A DNA stretch of 6,427 nucleotides from an uncultured Pseudomonadota bacterium. GTDB lineage: Bacteria > Myxococcota_A > UBA9042 > CAIXZC01. Shown piece after piece: positions 1 to 4,215 of the stretch (position 1 is its first letter; the number at the start of each line of letters is the position of its first letter). The stretch is from NCBI GenBank assembly GCA_937884235.1, contig CALGBT010000375.1, positions 1 through 6,427 on the forward strand, written 5' to 3'. The position numbers were made by a program, and so were the translations under genes. The notes under the pieces were generated by a model that saw only the letters and a list, made by a program, of their open reading frames with translations, searched no databases and was not told where the DNA came from.

Positions 1-1086
1 CCAATTCTGGTTCTGGGAGATTTCCTGGCTCTGCGTCCACGACTTCGACAGCGAGACTGATACTGCATTCTGGCGGGACTCAGACTTGGTCTCCTGGTAG
101 GTCACCTGATTGTTCAACGAGCCGGGCATGCAACCGCTCACCGCAACCGGTTCATAGTACTGAGCCGGGCGAGCCTTGGAGTTCGCCATGTGAAACTCCA
201 TGGGGCGATGCACGCTGATGGGCAGGGCCGTCTCGATGAAATCGCCGTCGGTACCCTCAATGGGAGCGGTGATGCGGATCGAGGCCCAATAGAACGACTC
301 GCTCTCGGCCACATCATTAAAGATGATCAACTTGCCACTGTCGGGGTCGCCGATGAGGTCGCCTACCGCACCGTTGGTGGCATGGGAGTACTTGACCACC
401 TCCTTGTTGCTGCCGTTGATACCGGTGAACTCGTAGTTGAAATAGGCCGGCTTGAATCCAACCGCCTCAACTTCCAGGATGTAAGGCAACTTGTGCAGGG
501 CACGCAGTGCCGGGGCGCCGCAGTTGGCATAGATGGGAGCGCCATTGTCCTGGAAGCCCACGAATGGTTCAAGGCGGCGAATGATGATGGAAGGATTCAC
601 TGCGATGGTGATATTCGTAGGGTCCGATTCAAATACCGTGGTGCCGTCATTCATCAGGTTGCGCGCGACCAGAGTCCCCTTGAAGACGCCAGTTTGATTC
701 CCGTCGGCAGAGAAGGGAACTTCGTAGGGGCCGAAACGGGACCAGCGCAAGATGGTGGTCCCTTCCTCAACGGGCATGTCCCCCAAGTATCCAGCTTCAA
801 GAAACTCGCCGTCGAAGAGCGGGGCAATGGCGAACTCAGCATCTTCGCTGACACCGTCATCGCGCAGGAAGAAGCCCTTGAAAACCAGCTCGGTCCGGCC
901 CTGTTCGTCGGCGAGGAAGTTCTTTCCCGCAACGTAGACCGTCTGCCCCACCGCCAGATCAGTCTGCGACAGCCCCACCACCTGGGGAACAAGCGGGTTC
1001 TCTGCCGCTTCCTCAGGCTCCCCGAAGCACGCGGTGAGAACGAACAGCGGTAACAACCACATCCAAAATCCCTTTCGCAGGTCCAT
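1..1086 (-). CDS. IPT/TIG-like surface lipoprotein, 3' end beyond window
   Basis: Reading the minus strand from the ATG at 1086 gives 362 uninterrupted codons to the left edge, so the C-terminus is missing. The N-terminus has K/R residues, a hydrophobic stretch and a lipobox LTAC with the lipidated Cys at residue 20: a lipoprotein signal peptide, predicting an envelope-anchored product. Residues about 31-75 resemble an IPT/TIG Ig-like fold (VGQTVYVAGKNF, then an LVFKG strand). A second beta-rich stretch containing ILEVEAVGFKP lies at about 195-225. Residues 326-362 become rich in Ser, Gln and Thr with alternating polarity (NAVSVSLSKSWTQSQ). No catalytic motif is visible. A perfect AAGGAGG lies 6 bases before the ATG and fixes the start. 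The gene is divergent from the CARDB gene. A long antisense reading frame covers the same DNA, but only this frame has a signal peptide and an SD. Lipoprotein status is well supported; the specific role is unknown. Confidence 0.88.
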   Translation of the reverse strand, partial: MDLRKGFWMWLLPLFVLTACFGEPEEAAENPLVPQVVGLSQTDLAVGQTVYVAGKNFLADEQGRTELVFKGFFLRDDGVSEDAEFAIAPLFDGEFLEAGYLGDMPVEEGTTILRWSRFGPYEVPFSADGNQTGVFKGTLVARNLMNDGTTVFESDPTNITIAVNPSIIIRRLEPFVGFQDNGAPIYANCGAPALRALHKLPYILEVEAVGFKPAYFNYEFTGINGSNKEVVKYSHATNGAVGDLIGDPDSGKLIIFNDVAESESFYWASIRITAPIEGTDGDFIETALPISVHRPMEFHMANSKARPAQYYEPVAVSGCMPGSLNNQVTYQETKSESRQNAVSVSLSKSWTQSQEISQNQNW

Positions 1087-1092
1087 TACAAG

Positions 1093-1099
1093 CCTCCTT
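1093..1099 (-). promoter_or_regulatory. Shine-Dalgarno of the lipoprotein gene
   Basis: AAGGAGG on the minus strand, 6 bases before the ATG at 1086. It is a full match to the anti-SD of 16S rRNA. It decides both the strand and the start of the left-hand gene, since the competing plus-strand frame in this region has no such site. Confidence 0.85.
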
Positions 1100-1220
1100 A
1101 CGTATCTGAATCTCCATCGCGACATTGGAGGGTAGCGGAAATGGGTGCGAGTGTAAAGAAGTAACGAACTGGTGTATGGAAGTAAAAAAAGCGAAAGCCT
1201 TTTTGCCCCGTCTCGCATGT

Positions 1221-1236
1221 CGGCACTGCCCTTGCA
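1221..1236 (+). promoter_or_regulatory. Sigma-54-like -24/-12 promoter upstream of CARDB gene
   Basis: CGGCACTGCCCTTGCA matches the RpoN consensus TGGCACG-N4-TTGCW except at the first T and the last G of the -24 box. GG (1222-1223) and GC (1234-1235) are separated by the diagnostic 10 bases. The predicted start is near 1247, giving a leader of about 79 bases to the ATG at 1326. An enhancer-binding protein would be needed for activity; its sites are not recognisable here. Match and spacing are seen directly; function is inferred. Confidence 0.5.
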
Positions 1237-1243
1237 TAACCTA

Positions 1244-1264
1244 GGAGCGAAACTTGTCCGCTCC
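1244..1264 (+). repeat. Inverted repeat GGAGCG-N9-CGCTCC
   Basis: A perfect 6-base inverted repeat (1244-1249 and 1259-1264) overlaps the candidate -35 box and the predicted sigma-54 start point. It could be an operator half-site pair or a short leader stem. The right arm CGCTCC is also complementary to the SD region at 1316-1321, and AGGAGCGAA occurs twice (1243-1251 and 1315-1323). Confidence 0.45.
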
Positions 1265-1282
1265 CCGGGCTCGGGATATACT
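1254..1282 (+). promoter_or_regulatory. Sigma-70-like promoter of CARDB gene
   Basis: A -35-like TTGTCC (1254-1259, four of six consensus bases) and a -10 TATACT (1277-1282, five of six) are separated by exactly 17 bases. Transcription would start near 1289, about 37 bases before the ATG at 1326. It lies just downstream of the sigma-54-like element, so the gene may have two promoters, or one of the two matches may be fortuitous. Confidence 0.5.
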
Positions 1283-1312
1283 GCATGGGGTTGGTTCTTA
1301 CCGACGGTTTTT

Positions 1313-1319
1313 GAAGGAG
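1313..1319 (+). promoter_or_regulatory. Shine-Dalgarno of CARDB gene
   Basis: GAAGGAG lies 6 bases before the ATG at 1326 and selects that codon over the in-frame TTG at 1254. The TTG would add 24 residues in front of an otherwise textbook signal peptide and is itself part of a -35-like hexamer. Confidence 0.85.
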
Positions 1320-1325
1320 CGAATC

Positions 1326-3587
1326 ATGAGTATTGCAGGCCGTATCCTATTGTCCCTCTCTCTCCTGCTCATTGCGCCTCTGGCACTGGCCGGGCCCGAT
1401 CTGGTGGTGAGTGTCGAGTTGGTCAAGGGGAGCTTTGACGAGGATTCAGGCACGGTCCCGGTGACTTATTACATCAGCATCGCCAACATCGGCGACGAAG
1501 CCTGCTCGGGAGGGTTCTACGCTGACTTCTGGCCCCTGGCCACCTGCTCCTCCTGCATACCCTCCAGTGACTGTGGCGAGGGCACGGCCTGGGACCCCGA
1601 CGCCATCCCTGAGTTACAGCCGGGCGGTGAACCCTATGTCCTGACTGAGACCGAAGATGTCTTCCCCAACGTGCTGCCCTATCGCTATCTCTTCTACGTC
1701 GACTCGGTTTTCAATTTCTGCGCCGAGGACGACGAAAGCAATAACGTTGCGTGTGCGGAGTTCGAGGTGCACGCGGTGGAGGGCGAAGCTGACCTGGCCC
1801 TATCGAATTGCCTGGTAGAACCATCTCTCTTTGATGCCTCCAAGATGGAGTTCTCAGCAGACATTGTCAATGTCGGTAGTGCCCCGTCGGAGAAGGCCGT
1901 CAACGTGGAGTTCTTCCTGGACAAGCTGGGGGACGACTTTGACGCCCATGTCAACCAACTCGGGCAAGGCTTCGCCCTCGTCCCCGCCGGCCTGGAGCCG
2001 CAGCAGAAGGTCACTGTGAAGGCCGACGTTGACTGCCCGGCAGCCCTGCACCAGGGGGCCTGCGTAGCCAACGTTTTCAACGAGGTGGAAGAGCCGGACT
2101 ACGGTAACAACTTCGAACTAGCGAATGACAGCACTTCTTTTCTGTGTGTTGAGGCGGCCAACAATCCTGACCTGGAGGTTCTCAGCTACACCGCCGATCT
2201 GGCAGGCGGAACGCCCTACTTCACAGGCGTCATGGCCAACAACGGCACCGTTGACATTTTGCCGGGGGAGAACTTCAAGATCGGGATCTGGTTCAACAAG
2301 CCGGGCGGGCCGGACATCAAAACCTGCCCCGACGTTAACGCCGGCGAGGGTTGGGTTCTGAATCACGTCTCCGGCTTCGAGAAAGGTGCCGAGGCCAATT
2401 TCGGCTATGGCTCTCCGCCATTGCCTAACGGCTTCTACGAGTCCTGGGTCTTGCTGGATTGCGACGACGAGATTCTAGAGATGAACGAGAAGAACAATCG
2501 GGAAACTGACGACATGCTCATCGATGTCTCTGGGCCCGACCTTCTGGTCAAGGATGGCAGCTGGGAGTTGCATGAGGACAAGGGCTTCGATGTCCCCTAC
2601 ACCATCTGGGTGGAAAATGCCGGTACTGAGGAGGTGGATGGGTTTGATGTCGATATCTTCTGGGACGTAGACGAACCGCCAACGTGGCAGGATGCCGGCA
2701 AGCATAAGGGCCTTTACGAGCGCTTTGAAGAGGTCCTTCATCCCGGTGATGTCCGACAGATACCGTTCAACTGGGACCCTCCCGATGGCATTCCCCAGGG
2801 CATTTATCACACCTGCGTGGTCCTCGATATCACCAACGAGATCCACGAAACCGTTGAGTCGAATAACACCTTCTGCCTCGATGTAGAGGTGCCCGAGTAC
2901 ATCGATGGCCTGCCCAATCTCACCATCGAGAACTTCGTCGTCAAGCCGACGGGCAATACGGCCCACTTTCTGGTCGAGATCCGCAATACTGGCGTCAAAC
3001 CAGTGACCACGCCATTCCACATCCAACTTTTCACCGACCAGGTGGGGCAGCCCATCATGGGCGATCTGGGAGACCTCAGCTACGAGGTCGTCGATATGGA
3101 AGTTGACGAGGTCGTGCAGTGGCCCGTCGACGTCGAAGGCCTGGCGGACGGCGAGTACCGCGCCTATGTCCTAATTGATTCTGCCAATGTAGTGGAAGAA
3201 GCGGTGGAGGGTGACAACTTGGCAGGCCCGCGTATCTACGTGATTTGCAGCAGCTGCGATGCCTGTCCGCAGGGTGTTTACGTGACCAATCCCAGTGGCT
3301 GCATCTGCGGCAACAATACAGTCAATTATGGCTTCTGCTGCGACGATGAGTGGTACGCTGTAGGGTGCCCCTCGGGCACGGTAGAAGGCGCAGAGGATGC
3401 CTTCTCACCCGAGGCTGTCGTGGTCGAATTCGGCGGCGAAGGATTTGGCGTACCAGGGGAGAATTGTGGCTGCAGAATGACCTCGCCACGCCCCCGCTCT
3501 CTGGGTGGCATTGCCCTTCTGCTGACCCTCTGTGCCCTGCTTCTAGGGGGGGTGCGTCGGGTGCGGTGTGACAGGGTGGCGCATTAG
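1326..3587 (+). CDS. Secreted five-CARDB-domain protein with MYXO-CTERM-type anchor
   Basis: A 753-residue exported protein. Residues 1-22 form a type I signal peptide ending ALA, with the mature chain starting at G23. Five CARDB-like (cell-adhesion-related, bacterial) beta-sandwich domains follow, beginning near residues 24, 155, 280, 403 and 529. Each opens with a PDL/ADL/PNL-type strand and closes with an acidic motif ending NN or DN (139-140, 261-262, 390-391, 513-514, 630-631), a spacing of 117-129 residues. Domain 1 carries an extra Cys-rich loop. Residues 641-690 are a compact Cys-rich module (CSSCDAC, CICG, FCCDD). The C-terminus has NCGC (713-716), a hydrophobic segment at about 726-743 and RRVR (744-747), the layout of MYXO-CTERM sorting signals handled by myxosortase in myxobacteria. 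The expected location is the outer surface, in adhesion or scaffolding; the ligand is unknown. It stands alone, with its own promoter region and a weak terminator. Confidence 0.93.
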   Translation: MSIAGRILLSLSLLLIAPLALAGPDLVVSVELVKGSFDEDSGTVPVTYYISIANIGDEACSGGFYADFWPLATCSSCIPSSDCGEGTAWDPDAIPELQPGGEPYVLTETEDVFPNVLPYRYLFYVDSVFNFCAEDDESNNVACAEFEVHAVEGEADLALSNCLVEPSLFDASKMEFSADIVNVGSAPSEKAVNVEFFLDKLGDDFDAHVNQLGQGFALVPAGLEPQQKVTVKADVDCPAALHQGACVANVFNEVEEPDYGNNFELANDSTSFLCVEAANNPDLEVLSYTADLAGGTPYFTGVMANNGTVDILPGENFKIGIWFNKPGGPDIKTCPDVNAGEGWVLNHVSGFEKGAEANFGYGSPPLPNGFYESWVLLDCDDEILEMNEKNNRETDDMLIDVSGPDLLVKDGSWELHEDKGFDVPYTIWVENAGTEEVDGFDVDIFWDVDEPPTWQDAGKHKGLYERFEEVLHPGDVRQIPFNWDPPDGIPQGIYHTCVVLDITNEIHETVESNNTFCLDVEVPEYIDGLPNLTIENFVVKPTGNTAHFLVEIRNTGVKPVTTPFHIQLFTDQVGQPIMGDLGDLSYEVVDMEVDEVVQWPVDVEGLADGEYRAYVLIDSANVVEEAVEGDNLAGPRIYVICSSCDACPQGVYVTNPSGCICGNNTVNYGFCCDDEWYAVGCPSGTVEGAEDAFSPEAVVVEFGGEGFGVPGENCGCRMTSPRPRSLGGIALLLTLCALLLGGVRRVRCDRVAH

Positions 3588-3641
3588 CCTGTCGTCGACT
3601 CTCGGTGACCTTCTGGCCGGCTGAACCCCCACAAACCCAAC

Positions 3642-3667
3642 AAAAGTTGCGCCCTGTGCAATGTTTT
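3642..3667 (+). terminator. Weak intrinsic-terminator-like hairpin after CARDB gene
   Basis: AAAAGTTGC, a 7-base loop, then GCAATGTTTT, starting 55 bases after the TAG stop. The stem pairs TTGC with GCAA, continues through a G-T wobble, skips one bulged G and ends A4/T4. The A-flanked, T-tailed shape suits a bidirectional terminator, but the GC-paired core is short, so the call is tentative. Confidence 0.35.
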
Positions 3668-3971
3668 CATATCTCCCGGTTTCGGCCGGCCGGAGCCACC
3701 CTCACCCTCGACCCCTACGGCAGGGCTGCCGCGTTATCGCTGGCCCCGGGCAGCATTCTCTTGTTCGCGCACGTGAGGTGATGTAGACTGACCCCCGCTG
3801 TGGAGGTGTCCCAATGGCGTTGCGTGGTGCCGTTTTTTGTCAGTGCTTCTGCGAAAGCCGGCATCCGTTTCGTCGCGACTCCTTGGGGTAGACTTTGTAG
3901 CTGCGGTTGAAGTGCCCAGAATGATGAAGGTTTCTCGGCTGGGCGAGAGGGGCTGGCGAGGATGTCCGCGG

Positions 3972-3999
3972 GTGGCACGGGTTCTGCATGGTGTGCCAC
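3972..3999. repeat. Inverted repeat GTGGCAC-N14-GTGCCAC over the -24 box
   Basis: Perfect 7-base arms at 3972-3978 and 3993-3999. The left arm is the -24 box of the sigma-54-like element and the right arm ends at the predicted transcription start. It may be an operator that competes with polymerase, or an overlap by chance. Confidence 0.4.
3973..3988 (+). promoter_or_regulatory. Sigma-54-like -24/-12 promoter upstream of Cys-rich repeat gene
   Basis: TGGCACGGGTTCTGCA matches TGGCACG-N4-TTGCW at every fixed base except one (C for the first T of the -12 box). GG (3974-3975) and GC (3986-3987) are exactly 10 bases apart. The start would be near 3999, leaving a leader of about 217 bases before the ATG at 4216. 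It is the better of two such matches in the window, both upstream of rightward secreted-protein genes. Confidence 0.5.
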
Positions 4000-4172
4000 G
4001 GGGCTTCTTGTGCAATGGTGCGCCCCATGTCGTTCTGATATGCTAATGGAGTTCGCCGCCGTCAAGGGGTGCTGCTAGTGAAGAAGCGCAACGCAGGGAT
4101 TCACGAAACAATCGAGAAGGGAATGAACCGATCTGCGCGCTGTGGATTGGGGACGATATCGGTGGTGCGTCA

Positions 4173-4187
4173 GGCGCATTCTGCGCC
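4173..4187 (+). repeat. Perfect 6-base hairpin GGCGCA-TTC-TGCGCC in leader
   Basis: Six perfectly complementary GC-rich bases flank a three-base loop, 28 bases before the ATG at 4216. It has no T-run, so it is not an intrinsic terminator. In RNA it would form a stable stem just upstream of the SD; in DNA it could be a short dyad operator. Confidence 0.45.
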
Positions 4188-4205
4188 GAAGATGTGCAGT
4201 TTTGC

Positions 4206-4212
4206 AGGAGGT
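4206..4212 (+). promoter_or_regulatory. Shine-Dalgarno of Cys-rich repeat gene
   Basis: AGGAGGT ends 3 bases before the ATG at 4216 (AGGAGG core 4 bases away), slightly tight but strong. It favours this start over the in-frame ATG at 4252, which would remove the basic N-region of the signal peptide. Confidence 0.75.
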
Positions 4213-4215
4213 CAC

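Larger units (their letters stand above)
3588..4215. other. 628-base intergenic region, regulatory, no convincing gene
   Basis: No reading frame here has an SD, a recognisable product or codon use like the flanking genes; the longest are TTG-initiated minus-strand frames of low complexity. No tRNA or rRNA is recognisable. What it holds: a weak terminator-like hairpin (3642-3667), a CCGGCCGG palindrome near 3684-3693, a T6 run at 3833-3838 after a poor stem, a sigma-54-like element inside an inverted repeat (3972-3999), and a perfect 6-base hairpin (4173-4187). A small RNA or a long 5' leader is possible but not shown. Confidence 0.6.

Noticed and set aside
190..1053. 287-codon plus-strand reading frame
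   Set aside because: It is antisense to the lipoprotein gene, which is longer, has a perfect SD, a signal peptide and a lipobox. This frame has no SD, export signal or recognisable domain.
1150..1178. TACACT as a -10 for the lipoprotein gene, with CATACA as -35
   Set aside because: Only four and three of six bases match consensus. The gene must have a promoter here, but this one is not convincing.
1184..1205. A-rich/T-rich hairpin with GCGAAAGC tip between the divergent genes
   Set aside because: The stem is nearly all A-T with an unpaired C, and it lies upstream of both genes, where a terminator is not expected. Its only notable part is a GNRA-type tip, too short to call a feature.
1254..1325. 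TTG at 1254 as the start of the CARDB gene
   Set aside because: It would bury the signal peptide behind 24 polar residues, has no SD, and overlaps a -35-like hexamer. The ATG at 1326 has a strong SD at good spacing.
2475..3026. 183-codon minus-strand frame and smaller ones inside the CARDB gene
   Set aside because: They lie within a complete, domain-supported gene on the other strand and have no SD or family resemblance.
4039..4044. TATGCT as a -10 for the repeat gene
   Set aside because: No -35-like hexamer at 16-18 bases upstream and only four of six bases match.
3715..4065. 116-codon minus-strand frame in the intergenic region
   Set aside because: Starts at TTG without an SD; composition is mixed and overlapping frames of similar length exist on both strands, so it is no better than chance.
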